Positions 42,485-51,289 of a stretch of DNA of 64,000 bases are shown here, piece after piece. The translations under genes were made by a program, and so were the position numbers. Position 1 is the stretch's first letter, and the number at the start of each line of letters is the position of its first letter. The DNA lies in the NCBI GenBank assembly GCA_958427975.1, contig CAUAEH010000004.1, forward strand, positions 1 to 64,000, written 5' to 3'. Source of the stretch: an uncultured Collinsella sp. (GTDB lineage Bacteria; Actinomycetota; Coriobacteriia; Coriobacteriales; Coriobacteriaceae). Under the pieces are notes generated by a model, which did no database searches, was not told the DNA's origin, and saw only the letters and a program-made list of their open reading frames with translations.

Positions 42485-42645
42485 ATCATTACCCCCAGTA
42501 TAAAAATGGCTGGAAACACTGCACTGGGACAAAGTGCAAGTGGAACTTATAGTAGCGCTGATGTCCATTTTTACAACAGCCTGGCGGGTTTTTTAATACA
42601 GAATCGGATGGGCGGTACGGGTAGTCGAATGGGCGGCGGAGGGTC

Positions 42646-43434
42646 TTATGCGGCGGAGGAGGCGTCGTCCTCCTCGTCGAGGGCGGCGAAGAGCTTCTTG
42701 CCGTCGAGGAGACGTGTGGTGACGTTTCTCATGCGGCCAATCTCTACGGTGCGCAGCGTGTCATCGGCACCTCGGGCGTCGTAGACCGTTCCCAGCAAAT
42801 ACGAGATGCCATCGCGCTGCCTGATGGCAAAGGGGCGGAGTGTCATCCGTGCTACTTCGGTTTCGCCACGTGCCGTGACGCTCGAAATATCAAAACTCAC
42901 CGTGGTTCCGTGGTCGATGGCCTGCTCGACGAGCTCGCACGTGTCGATGCGCTTGATGGGCGTGCGTGTTGCCTTGGTAGCCTTGCTGCCTGCGCTCGGA
43001 ACGGGTTCGGGTGTATCGAGGTAGCCGCGAACGTCGGCACTCGCCATGGCAACTAAGTGCTGCGCCATGCTCTTGCGGATAGCGATAGGCGTGGAGCGGT
43101 TGCGCATGACCATACCGTGGAGCCGGATGATCTCTTCATCGGTGAGCGGACGGGTAAGAAGTTTGTAGCCCACGCCGCGTTTGTACTCAATTTCGTATCC
43201 GGCATGGCGAAGCGCGGAGATGGCGGTGTAGATGCTGCGCCGCGCCGCCGAGATGGGCATGCGGGTGGGGTCGTCGGGATGGGCGAGGCGCCGGATCAAC
43301 TCATCGGAAAGCATGGCCTTGTCCTCGCCGGTGTTTTCGCTCAAGAGCTGCAGGATGCGAACGGCGCGATAGGCTGCCATCGAGGCGGCGCCTCTCGTCG
43401 TGGTGTCGTAGGTTTCAACAGCGGCCTCGGTCAT
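42646..43434 (-). CDS. WYL-type transcriptional regulator
   Basis: A 262-residue predicted regulator. The N-terminal third has a winged-HTH pattern (YRAVRILQLLSENTG, then SAARRSIYTAISALRHAGYEI and YKRGVGYKLL). The C-terminal half (about 165-245) resembles a WYL-like ligand-binding fold (VEQAIDHGTTVSFDIS, ARMTLRPFAIRQRDGISYLLGTVY). The sequence ends in an acidic tail. ATG 43434 is preceded by AAGGAC; GTG 43443 is possible. It is adjacent to the ABC-importer genes on the same strand and might control them, which is inference from position only. Confidence 0.7.
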   Translation of the reverse strand: MTEAAVETYDTTTRGAASMAAYRAVRILQLLSENTGEDKAMLSDELIRRLAHPDDPTRMPISAARRSIYTAISALRHAGYEIEYKRGVGYKLLTRPLTDEEIIRLHGMVMRNRSTPIAIRKSMAQHLVAMASADVRGYLDTPEPVPSAGSKATKATRTPIKRIDTCELVEQAIDHGTTVSFDISSVTARGETEVARMTLRPFAIRQRDGISYLLGTVYDARGADDTLRTVEIGRMRNVTTRLLDGKKLFAALDEEDDASSAA

Positions 43435-43551
43435 GGTGCCCACGTCCTTTCCGTTTTGGGTGGCGACGGTATGGAGCCTAGGACGTGGGGCTTTCCCAGG
43501 GGCGCAGGGCGCTCTGGGCGGTCGGTAGTCGTCGGCAAACGGCGGGTCGAG

Positions 43552-43614
43552 TTTTCAACAGCCCTGCTCAACTGTCCAAAAACTTGCCAAAAGCTTGACG
43601 GATGCTGTTGAAAA
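43552..43614. other. TTTTCAACAG inverted repeat upstream of the WYL-type gene
   Basis: TTTTCAACAG (43552-43561) and CTGTTGAAAA (43605-43614) are perfect 10-bp arms 43 bases apart; possible operator pair in the regulator promoter. Confidence 0.45.
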
Positions 43615-43644
43615 AAGCGCCTCTCGACCGATGTCGAGAGGCGC
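43611..43644 (-). terminator. Terminator after asnS
   Basis: GCGCCTCTCGA/TCGAGAGGCGC stem with TTTTTT on the minus strand. Confidence 0.9.
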
Positions 43645-43692
43645 TTGTGCGATGAGCGTTGGCGTGTGGCGACGCGAGCTAGCGTCCGACGA

Positions 43693-45096
43693 TTAGAAGT
43701 CGGCGTTGCCCACGGTGCGCGGGTGCGGCAGGACGTCGCGGATGTTGCCCACGCCGGTCAGATACATGACCAAGCGCTCGAAGCCCAGACCGTAGCCGGC
43801 GTGCTTGCAGGAACCGTAGCGGCGCAGGTCAAGGTAGTACTTGTACTGCTCGGGATTCATACCCAGGTCCTTGATGCGGGCCTCGAGCAGATCCAGGCGC
43901 TCCTCGCGCTGGGAGCCACCGATGATCTCGCCGATGCCCGGCACCAGGCAGTCGGCGGCGGCGACGGTCTTGCCGTCGTTGTTCATGCGCATGTAGAAGG
44001 CCTTGATCTCGGCCGGGTAGTCGGTCACAAAAGTCGGTCGCTTAAAGTGTTCCTCGGTCAGGAAACGCTCGTGCTCGGTTTGCAGGTCGATGCCCCAGCT
44101 CACGGGATAGTCAAACTTGTGACCGGCGGCGACGGCCTGCTCCAGGATTTCGACGGCCTCGGTATAGGTGACGCGGGCGAAGTCGGAGTTGGCGACATGG
44201 TCCAGGCGCTCGAGCAGACCCTTGTCCACAAACTTGTTGAGCATATTGAGCTCGTCGGGGCAGGTGGCCATAACGTCCTTAAGGACGTACTTGAGCATGG
44301 CCTCGGCGTTGTCCATGTAGTCGTTGAGGTCGGCGAAGGCCATCTCGGGCTCGATCATCCAAAACTCGGCGGCGTGGCGCGTGGTGTTGGAGTTTTCGGC
44401 GCGGAAGGTGGGGCCAAAGGTGTACACGTCGCCAAAGGCCATGGCAAAGTTCTCGGCATTGAGCTGGCCGGACACGGTGAGGCTTGCATGCTTGCCAAAG
44501 AAGTCCTGACTCCAGTCGACCTCGCCGGACTCGGTGAGGGGCGGATTTTTGGGGTCGAGCGTGGTCACGCGGAACATCTCGCCGGCGCCTTCGCAGTCAC
44601 TCGTGGTGATGATGGGGGTGTTGACGTAGACAAAACCCTGCTCCTGGAAGAAGCGGTGGATGGCGGCAGCCGCGACAGAGCGGATGCGGAACACGGCGCG
44701 GAACAGGTTGGTGCGCGGGCGCAGGTGCTGCTGGGTGCGCAGGAACTCGACGGTTGCGCGCTTCTTCTGCAGCGGGTAATCCGGGGCGCTCGTGCCCTCG
44801 ACCTCGATGGAAGTGGCAGAAAGCTCGAAAGGCTGGGGTGCATCGGGGGTCAGTTTGACGGTGCCGGTGCAAATGAGTGCGGCCGAGACGTTTTGATGTG
44901 CGATCTCGTCGTAGTTGTCGAGTGCCTCGCGGTTCATGACGACCTGCAGGTCGCGGAAGCAGCTGCCGTCGTTGAGCGTAACAAAGCCAAAGTTCTTCAT
45001 GTCGCGGACGGACTTGACCCAGCCGGCGACGGTGACGGTCTGGCCGCCGAGCGACTCGGCATCGGCATAGAGCTGCGCGATTTTGGTGCGGTTCAC
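43693..45096 (-). CDS. asnS: Asparaginyl-tRNA synthetase
   Basis: Class IIb synthetase charging tRNA-Asn. The 467-residue product has the N-terminal OB-fold ([21 protein letters not shown]), class II motif 1 ([18 protein letters not shown]), motif 2 ([21 protein letters not shown]) and motif 3 ([15 protein letters not shown]). The AEFWMIEPE segment separates AsnRS from AspRS. I chose GTG 45096 because GGGAGG lies five bases upstream; ATG 45108 would place that site inside the gene. It is transcribed alone. Confidence 0.95.
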   Translation of the reverse strand: MNRTKIAQLYADAESLGGQTVTVAGWVKSVRDMKNFGFVTLNDGSCFRDLQVVMNREALDNYDEIAHQNVSAALICTGTVKLTPDAPQPFELSATSIEVEGTSAPDYPLQKKRATVEFLRTQQHLRPRTNLFRAVFRIRSVAAAAIHRFFQEQGFVYVNTPIITTSDCEGAGEMFRVTTLDPKNPPLTESGEVDWSQDFFGKHASLTVSGQLNAENFAMAFGDVYTFGPTFRAENSNTTRHAAEFWMIEPEMAFADLNDYMDNAEAMLKYVLKDVMATCPDELNMLNKFVDKGLLERLDHVANSDFARVTYTEAVEILEQAVAAGHKFDYPVSWGIDLQTEHERFLTEEHFKRPTFVTDYPAEIKAFYMRMNNDGKTVAAADCLVPGIGEIIGGSQREERLDLLEARIKDLGMNPEQYKYYLDLRRYGSCKHAGYGLGFERLVMYLTGVGNIRDVLPHPRTVGNADF

Positions 45097-45199
45097 GTAT
45101 CCTCCCATAACGGTTGAATGATAGTTATCCATACAGTTCGATATTCTAGCAGCTCGGCTCATTTGGGCTATACAGATAAGGCATTGGCGGGATGGTTTT

Positions 45200-45240
45200 T
45201 CAAACGAAAAGCGCCCGCGGCCAAATGGTCGCGGGCGCTT
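45200..45240 (-). terminator. Terminator after the EIIA gene
   Basis: AAGCGCCCGCG/CGCGGGCGCTT stem followed on the minus strand by TTTTCGTTT. Confidence 0.85.
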
Positions 45241-45277
45241 GACGAGGTGCCTTTTGGCTGTATGGCGCGGGGCCTGG

Positions 45278-45841
45278 CTACTTGGTCTTGGCTACCAGCA
45301 GCGGGTCACCCAGCTTGACGAGCGGGTTGCCGCCGATAAGCGTTCCAGATTCGCCGACATGGTCGATGCTCTTAAGACGATCGAGCTCGGAGACGATGAC
45401 GGTCACGATGTCCTCGTGACCAGCGGCCTTAATGGCCTCGCAGTCGAAGCTGATGAGCGGCTGGCCTGCCTTGACCACATCGCCCATCTCGACAAAGCGG
45501 GCAAAACCCTTGCCGTTCATTTCCACGGTGCCCAGGCCAACATGGATGAACACGCGAAGACCGTCCTCGGTGATCATGCCAATGGAGTGGTTGGTGACAG
45601 TGGTGGCGCCGATGCGGCCGTTGGCGGGCGCATAGATGGTGCCGGTAATGGGCTCGATGCCATAGCCCTGGCCAAGCATGCCCGAGGCGATCGTCTCGTC
45701 GGGAACCTCGTCCAGGTTGATGAGCACGCCGTTGACGGGGGCATAGATGACGCCTTCGCGGGTAGCGAAGCTTGCTGCGGGCGGAACGGACGCCTCGCCG
45801 GTCGAGGTGAAGGTGGACTTAAGCGAATCGAGCAGACCCAT
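45278..45841 (-). CDS. crr: PTS glucose-type EIIA component
   Basis: Phosphocarrier of the sugar phosphotransferase system (187 residues). Residues about 25-165 form the EIIA-Glc domain: [23 protein letters not shown], then [11 protein letters not shown] (His85) and [15 protein letters not shown] (His100, the phosphorylated histidine). It stands alone, with no EIIB/EIIC next to it, so it probably serves permeases encoded elsewhere or has a regulatory role as in enterobacterial Crr. ATG 45841 has GGAGG upstream. A LacI/CcpA-type palindrome lies 48 bases above the start. Confidence 0.9.
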   Translation of the reverse strand: MGLLDSLKSTFTSTGEASVPPAASFATREGVIYAPVNGVLINLDEVPDETIASGMLGQGYGIEPITGTIYAPANGRIGATTVTNHSIGMITEDGLRVFIHVGLGTVEMNGKGFARFVEMGDVVKAGQPLISFDCEAIKAAGHEDIVTVIVSELDRLKSIDHVGESGTLIGGNPLVKLGDPLLVAKTK

Positions 45842-45885
45842 AGTTGCCTCCAACTTAAATAGGCGCATATCGCGCGTTTGGTTTG

Positions 45886-45901
45886 CCGGAAACGTTTCAC
45901 A
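45886..45901 (-). promoter_or_regulatory. cre-like (LacI/CcpA-type) operator upstream of crr
   Basis: GAAACGTTTC at 45889-45898 is a perfect palindrome inside GGAAACGTTTCACA, close to the catabolite-response element consensus. Confidence 0.55.
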
Positions 45902-46084
45902 TGTGTTTCGCGGCTTGGTCAACGCCCCTATTCTACGCTGCTCAACGATACCTCTGAACTGGGATTATGTGATATATCAGTTGAAGGGAAACTTATTGCC
46001 GGAGTGTTTCTGCGCCACGGGTTCAAGTGGGGTACGCTTGAAGGCGAAAAACAAGGGCGCATAATTTGCGCGAAGGGAGCACAT

Positions 46085-46984
46085 ATGATTGTCGAGAACC
46101 ATGCGCTGTGGGGCGAGGAGCCGACCGAGGATTATCCGGCGACGTTTACGTATTTGGGTGCCGAGCCGTTGCCCGATAAACCGAATGGCCGCCGCCCCGC
46201 GGTGATTATCTGTGGCGGAGGTGCGTTTACGCATATCGCTCCGCATGAGCAGGATCCTGTGGCGTTTGCGTTTTTGGATCACGGTTACCAGGCCTTTGTG
46301 CTCAACTATGTCACGAGTTCTACGGGTGACGTGAGCTTTCCGCACCCCCAGGCAGATCTTGCCAAGATGGTCGCCACGGTGCGCGCCAACGCCGACGAGT
46401 GGCATGTCGATCCTAAGCGCGTGTGCGTCGTGGGCTTTTCTGCTGGCGGCATGATTTGCGCCTCGCTGGCAACACAGTGGAAGACCGGCCCCTTTGCGGC
46501 ACTTGCCGGGGCGCGTCCGGACGACATTCGTCCCGATGCCGTGGTGCTGGGCTATCCATTGCTCGACTTTGCCTATGTGCGCGACATGCAGACGCGCGAT
46601 CCGCGCATTGACTTGCGTGTGCCCAAGACGGGCGGCAAGACGGGGCGCGATTTGCTCAACGACTACCTGTCGATGGTGACGGGCGGCGAGGCAACTGACG
46701 AGCATCTGGCCGACATCTGCCCCACCACGCATGTTTCGCGTCAGATGCCACCGACCTTTGTGTGGGGCGTGTCCGACGACAAAACGGCGCCGATCGCGCA
46801 GGTCTATCCGTTTGCCCAACGCATGGCAGAGGAGGGCGTCCCTTGCGAGATGCACGTCTTTGACCAAGGTGGTCACGGCCTTTCGCTCGGCAACGTCAAC
46901 ACCGCGGTCGACAACGAGGACAAGCAGGTTTCCGTCCGTCCCTGGATCCGCCTAGCCTTCCGCTTCCTGGAGCGCCATCTGTAA
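46085..46984 (+). CDS. Alpha/beta-hydrolase, acetyl-esterase/BD-FAE-like
   Basis: A 299-residue cytosolic hydrolase: RPAVIICGGGAFTHIAP (oxyanion-hole region, GGG followed by Phe), VCVVGFSAGGMICA (nucleophile Ser in GFSAGG), PPTFVWGVSDDKTAP (acid Asp) and DQGGHGLSLG (catalytic His). This order fits acetyl-xylan/carbohydrate esterase relatives in the esterase_lipase family. ATG 46085 follows AAGGGAG. The substrate is unknown; the GH13 enzyme 5 kb away may suggest glycan work but they are not in one operon. Confidence 0.85.
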   Translation: MIVENHALWGEEPTEDYPATFTYLGAEPLPDKPNGRRPAVIICGGGAFTHIAPHEQDPVAFAFLDHGYQAFVLNYVTSSTGDVSFPHPQADLAKMVATVRANADEWHVDPKRVCVVGFSAGGMICASLATQWKTGPFAALAGARPDDIRPDAVVLGYPLLDFAYVRDMQTRDPRIDLRVPKTGGKTGRDLLNDYLSMVTGGEATDEHLADICPTTHVSRQMPPTFVWGVSDDKTAPIAQVYPFAQRMAEEGVPCEMHVFDQGGHGLSLGNVNTAVDNEDKQVSVRPWIRLAFRFLERHL

Positions 46985-47011
46985 GAGGACGGGCATCCCA
47001 GCCCTTCAATA

Positions 47012-47078
47012 ACTTGCGGTGAAATAGTTCCGATCTGGGGCATCAACCAGCCCATCCAGGAACTATTCCACCGCAACT
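47012..47078. repeat. GTTGCGGTG element, copy 2
   Basis: CTTGCGGTGAAATAGTTCC/GGAACTATTCCACCGCAAC arms, 27-base loop. Confidence 0.75.
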
Positions 47079-47130
47079 TCGTTTTTGATGCCCCGCCCGG
47101 AAACTGCGCCCCAGTTTTGCCTTTCAAGGT

Positions 47131-47298
47131 GGGACGCAGTTTCCCATAGGGCCTCGACTGGGAAAGCGCGTCCCGTTTCGAGCGGGGATTCCGGGATGCA
47201 TTTTCCGTAAGAGGCCTGTTTGGGAAACCATATCCCGTTTCGAGCCGGAATTCTGGGATGTAGTTTCCCCGAGAGGCCTCATCGGGAAACTATGGCCC
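47131..47298. repeat. 62-bp tandem repeat, about 2.7 units
   Basis: Units begin at 47131, 47193 and 47255, exactly 62 bases apart, each starting GGGAYG and containing TTTCC, GAGGCCT-like, GGGAAA and (in units 1 and 2) TCCCGTTTCGAGC blocks. No reading frame with a ribosome site crosses them. Confidence 0.85.
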
Positions 47299-47371
47299 TG
47301 AACTCTCCTGCCTGTCCCCATTGCGCCAATTTGCTGATTGAACATCGTTGCATGTTCGCGCTATCATGCAT

Positions 47372-47415
47372 GGTTAAAATTGGTTAGCCATGGCAAACGG
47401 TTAGCCTTGGTGAAC
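47372..47415 (+). promoter_or_regulatory. Candidate DtxR/IdeR-type iron boxes before feoAB
   Basis: GGTTA occurs at 47372, 47382 and 47399; two copies extend to GGTTAGCC, a half-site like that of DtxR-family repressors. They lie 43-86 bases before the start of an iron-uptake gene. Confidence 0.45.
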
Positions 47416-47457
47416 ATAAATACAACGCCCTGTGGGCGCCGGGGGAGGAACACGGAC

Positions 47458-49818
47458 GTGAAGCTCGATACACTCGAGATTGGAAAGGACGCCGTTGTCG
47501 CATCGGTGGCATCGGACGATCAGGCACTCCGACAGCATATTTTGGACATGGGTCTAACGCCGGGCACCGAAGTCACCATGATGAAGTACGCCCCCATGGG
47601 TGACCCGCTCGAGATCCGCCTGCGTGGCTACGAGTTGACACTGCGTAAGGACGATGCCGCTCGCATCGAGCTCGTGGGTATTCACGACACCGATACAGGT
47701 CCGCGCGCTAACGCCGCAATCGGCACGACGGAGCATCCGGCGCTGGGCGAGGGGACGTATTCGCCCCGTGCGGCAAAGACGGCCGTGCCCGAGGGCGCGC
47801 CGCTGCACTTTGCCCTCGCCGGCAACCAAAACTGCGGCAAGACCACGTTATTCAACCAGCTGACGGGCTCCAACCAGCACGTCGGTAACTTTCCCGGCGT
47901 GACGGTCGACCGCAAAGATGGCGCCATCCGTAACCATCCCGAGGCGAGCGTTACCGACCTGCCCGGCATTTACTCCCTGTCGCCGTACACAGGCGAGGAG
48001 GTCGTGAGCCGTCAGTTCATCCTCGACGAGCGTCCGGACGTCATCATCGACATCATTGACGCCACCAACATCGAGCGCAACCTGTACCTGACACTGCAGC
48101 TCATGGAGCTTGACCGTCCTATGGTCATCGCGCTCAACATGATGGACGAGGTGACCGCCAACGGCGGCGCCGTAGACGTCAACTTGCTCGAGAGCCTGTT
48201 GGGCGTGCCCGTTGTCCCCATTAGCGCTGCCCGCAACGAGGGCATCGGCGAGCTGGTGGACCACGCCCTGCACGTGGCGCGGTTCCGCGAGCGCCCTGGT
48301 CGCCTGGACTTTTGCGCGCCCGACGGTCCGGACGGCGGTGCGCTGCATCGCTGCATCCACGGTATTGCTAACCTGATCGAGGACCATGCCGTGACGGCGC
48401 ACATCCCGGTGCGCTTTGCGGCGACCAAGCTGGTCGAGGGCGATGAGCTGGTAACCGAGGCGCTTCACCTGGATCGCAATGAGCTCGACGCTATCGAGCA
48501 CATCATCACCCAGATGGAGGGCGAGGCCGGCACCGACCGCCTATCCGCGCTGGCCGATATGCGTTTTAGCTTTATCGGCGACGTGTGCGGGCGTTGCGTC
48601 GTCAAGCCGCACGAGAGCCGCGAGCACGTGCGCTCCGTCAAGATTGACCGCATCCTGACAGGTCGTTACACAGCCATTCCGGCGTTTCTGGTGATCATGG
48701 GCCTCGTCTTTTGGCTGACGTTTGGCGTGATCGGCGCGGCGTTGCAGGGACTCATGGAGGACGGTATCGCTGCCATCATCGCCTCGGCCGATGCGGGCCT
48801 CAAGGCGTTCGGTACCAACGACGTGGTGCGCTCGCTGGCTGTCGACGGCGTACTTACGGGCGTGGGCAGTGTGCTGACCTTCCTGCCGATTATCGTCGTG
48901 CTCTTTTTGTTCCTCTCCATTCTGGAAGACTCCGGATACATGGCGCGCGTGGCCTTTGTCATGGATAAGGTGTTGCGTCGCTTTGGCCTGTCGGGCCGCA
49001 GTTTCGTGCCCATGCTCGTCGGTTTTGGCTGCACCGTGCCGGCTATCATGTCGACCCGTACGCTCCCATCCGAGCACGACCGCAAGATGACGGTCATGCT
49101 CACGCCGTTTATGAGCTGCTCAGCCAAGCTGCCGGTTTACGGCTTGCTGTGCGGGGCGTTTTTCCCGCAGGCGACGGTTCCCGCCATGGTCTCGCTCTAT
49201 CTGATCGGTATCGTGGTCGGCTGCGTCGCGGCTTTGGTGCTCAACCGCACGGCATTTAAGGGCGACCCGGTGCCGTTTATCATGGAGCTCCCCAATTACC
49301 GCCTGCCGAGCGTCAAGACGACGGTGATGCTGGCATGGGATAAGGCCAAGGACTTCATCACCAAGGCCTTTACCATTATCTTTGCCGCTACGGTGGTCAT
49401 CTGGTTCCTGCAGACGTTCGATATTCGCTTTAACGTGGTCGCCGACCAGTCGCAAAGCCTGCTTGCGGGCCTCGGCAGCATCATTGCGCCGGCGTTGGCG
49501 CCGCTTGGGTTTGGTGACTGGCGTGCATCCACGGCGCTCGTCACCGGACTTATCGCCAAGGAGAGTGTCATCTCGACCCTCACGGTGCTTTTGGGCGCGA
49601 CTTCCCCCGCGGCACTGTCGACCATGTTTTCGCCGTTTACTGCCTATGTGTTCCTGGTCTTTACGCTGCTGTACCCGCCCTGCGTGGCGGCAATCGGCGC
49701 CGTCAAGAGCGAGCTAGGCGCGCGCTACGCCGTTGCCGTGTTCGCGTTTCAAGTGACGGTCGCCTGGATCGTGGCGTTTGTCGTGCATTCGGCGGGCATA
49801 TTGCTGGGGTTGGCTTAG
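47458..49818 (+). CDS. feoB: Ferrous iron transport protein, FeoA-FeoB fusion
   Basis: Fe(II) importer. The 786-residue protein joins a FeoA SH3-like domain (residues about 1-75: LDMGLTPGTEVTMMKYAPMG, PLEIRLRGYELTLRKDDA) by a 40-residue linker to FeoB. The G domain starts at about 118 with G1 GNQNCGKTT (122-130), G3 DLPGIYSL, G4 NMMD and G5 SAARNEG. The membrane part (from about 405) has the two gate motifs (VGFGCTVPAIMSTRTL with Cys, and FMSCSAKLPVYGLL). GTG 47458 has GGGGGAGG nine bases upstream; a longer in-frame reading is not supported. It stands alone. Confidence 0.94.
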   Translation: MKLDTLEIGKDAVVASVASDDQALRQHILDMGLTPGTEVTMMKYAPMGDPLEIRLRGYELTLRKDDAARIELVGIHDTDTGPRANAAIGTTEHPALGEGTYSPRAAKTAVPEGAPLHFALAGNQNCGKTTLFNQLTGSNQHVGNFPGVTVDRKDGAIRNHPEASVTDLPGIYSLSPYTGEEVVSRQFILDERPDVIIDIIDATNIERNLYLTLQLMELDRPMVIALNMMDEVTANGGAVDVNLLESLLGVPVVPISAARNEGIGELVDHALHVARFRERPGRLDFCAPDGPDGGALHRCIHGIANLIEDHAVTAHIPVRFAATKLVEGDELVTEALHLDRNELDAIEHIITQMEGEAGTDRLSALADMRFSFIGDVCGRCVVKPHESREHVRSVKIDRILTGRYTAIPAFLVIMGLVFWLTFGVIGAALQGLMEDGIAAIIASADAGLKAFGTNDVVRSLAVDGVLTGVGSVLTFLPIIVVLFLFLSILEDSGYMARVAFVMDKVLRRFGLSGRSFVPMLVGFGCTVPAIMSTRTLPSEHDRKMTVMLTPFMSCSAKLPVYGLLCGAFFPQATVPAMVSLYLIGIVVGCVAALVLNRTAFKGDPVPFIMELPNYRLPSVKTTVMLAWDKAKDFITKAFTIIFAATVVIWFLQTFDIRFNVVADQSQSLLAGLGSIIAPALAPLGFGDWRASTALVTGLIAKESVISTLTVLLGATSPAALSTMFSPFTAYVFLVFTLLYPPCVAAIGAVKSELGARYAVAVFAFQVTVAWIVAFVVHSAGILLGLA

Positions 49819-49858
49819 TTATTTATTGACGGCGCAACCTCTGTGTATCGAATTGTTT

Positions 49859-49893
49859 CGGTCCCGTGTCCGTTACTGACGGATGCGGGACCG
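49859..49893 (+). terminator. Hairpin after feoB
   Basis: CGGTCCCG/CGGGACCG with inner CCGT/ACGG; weak T-run (TTGCTAT). Confidence 0.6.
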
Positions 49894-49938
49894 TTGCTAT
49901 ATAATCGCCTCCGCTCAAAATGATTGGAGATGTTATAT

Positions 49939-51135
49939 ATGAGTCAGGCAAGGCAAGACGGCATCACGCTCAGGCAGTGGCTCCCACTCGTCGGGCTCAC
50001 CTGCTGTGCGTTCGTGTTCAACACGTCGGAGTTTATGCCCATCGGCCTTTTGACTGATATCGCCGCGTCGTTCTCGCTCACCGAGGCCCAAGCTGGCATC
50101 ATGATCTCGGTCTATGCCTGGGGCGTCATGCTGCTGTCGTTGCCGCTCATGGTGTTCGCCTCGCGCTTTGAGTTCAAGCGGATGCTGCTGGGCGTGCTTG
50201 CCGTGTTCTCGCTCGGTCAGTTCCTGTCCGCCGTGGCGCCGACCTATCCCATCCTGGTCTGCGCGCGCCTGGTGGTCGCTTGCGCACATGCCGTGTTCTG
50301 GTCAGTCGCCTCGATCATGGCGTCGCGCCTGGTTGACACACGCCATGGGGCGCTCGCCATCAGCATGATCGCTACGGGCTCGTCCATCGCTCAGATCTTT
50401 GGCCTGCCGCTCGGCCGCGCCATTGGCTTGGCCGTGGGCTGGCGCATGACGTTTGCCGTGGTCGGGGGCCTCTCAGCCATCGCGGCCGTTTACCAGGCAG
50501 CGGTGTTCCCGGCCATGCCGGCGGGTGAGCGCTTTACCGTCAAACAGCTGCCCGAGCTGCTCAAGAACCCGCTCCTCATCGCGCTCTACGCAGTCACGGT
50601 CTTCATGGCGACCGGCTATTACGCAAGCTACAGCTATATCGAGCCTTTCCTGGCTCAGGTCGCCCATGTCGACGCAAGCGCTATCACCATGACGCTGACG
50701 GCGTTCGGCTGCTCCGGTCTGCTCGGAAGCTGGCTGTTCGGCCGCCTGTTCGATGGGCATCGCTTCCCGTTCTTGGCTATCACGCTCTCCGGCGTGCCGG
50801 TGGCCCTGCTGCTCATGGGGCCGGCCGCATCGTCGCTCGTGACAGTGCTTGCCGTCTGCGCACTGTGGGGTTGCTGCGCCACGGCCTTTAACGTGGCGTT
50901 TCAGGCCGAGCTCATCAAGTACACGCCGGCGGACTCGTCGGCCGTCGCCATGTCGATCTTCTCGGGCCTGTTCAACCTCGGTATTGGCACGGGTACCGCG
51001 ATCGGCGGAGCCGTGGTTTCGGGCCCCGGTATCGCCTGGATCGGCTTCGCGGGCGGGGTGATTGCCGTCGTGGGCGTCATCCTCGCCATCACGGTGATGT
51101 TCCCGGCCATACGCCGCGCCAAGCCCGTCGCCTAA
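49939..51135 (+). CDS. MFS transporter, SotB/AraJ-like
   Basis: A 398-residue 12-helix major facilitator of the DHA1-type efflux group. The opening (LRQWLPLVGLTCCAFVFNTSEFMPIGLLTDIAASF) with NTSEFMPIGLL in helix 1 is the signature of SotB/YdeA/AraJ-like sugar or arabinose efflux proteins; FASRFEFKRMLLG corresponds to the loop 2-3 motif A in variant form. ATG 49939 has TTGGAG upstream. Substrate cannot be assigned. It is followed directly by a GTTGCGGTG repeat element. Confidence 0.87.
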   Translation: MSQARQDGITLRQWLPLVGLTCCAFVFNTSEFMPIGLLTDIAASFSLTEAQAGIMISVYAWGVMLLSLPLMVFASRFEFKRMLLGVLAVFSLGQFLSAVAPTYPILVCARLVVACAHAVFWSVASIMASRLVDTRHGALAISMIATGSSIAQIFGLPLGRAIGLAVGWRMTFAVVGGLSAIAAVYQAAVFPAMPAGERFTVKQLPELLKNPLLIALYAVTVFMATGYYASYSYIEPFLAQVAHVDASAITMTLTAFGCSGLLGSWLFGRLFDGHRFPFLAITLSGVPVALLLMGPAASSLVTVLAVCALWGCCATAFNVAFQAELIKYTPADSSAVAMSIFSGLFNLGIGTGTAIGGAVVSGPGIAWIGFAGGVIAVVGVILAITVMFPAIRRAKPVA

Positions 51136-51150
51136 TCACGTTCCCTCATC

Positions 51151-51217
51151 AGTTGCGGTGGAATACGGAGTGTTTAGCCCAGTAAACTTGGTAAACAGTC
51201 CGTATTTCACCGCAACT
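51151..51217. repeat. GTTGCGGTG element, copy 3
   Basis: AGTTGCGGTGGAATACGGA and the matching right arm, extended by TGTTTA/TAAACA; starts 15 bases after the MFS stop codon. Confidence 0.8.
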
Positions 51218-51289
51218 TATTTTGGGGGAGGGGATGCGCGGCGGGCATACAATGGATGGCGTTGCGTGAAAGTTACCCGGGAGGTTGCT

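Noticed and set aside
45096..45162. Longer asnS start codons
   Set aside because: The GGGAGG ribosome site lies downstream of them and fits GTG 45096.
45097..45277. T-box leader for asnS (also looked for before lysS and cysS)
   Set aside because: No T-box sequence (TGGNACCGCG-like) or long leader before a terminator was seen.
47131..47298. CRISPR array
   Set aside because: Period is constant, but units diverge throughout, with no identical repeat plus unique spacer and no cas gene.
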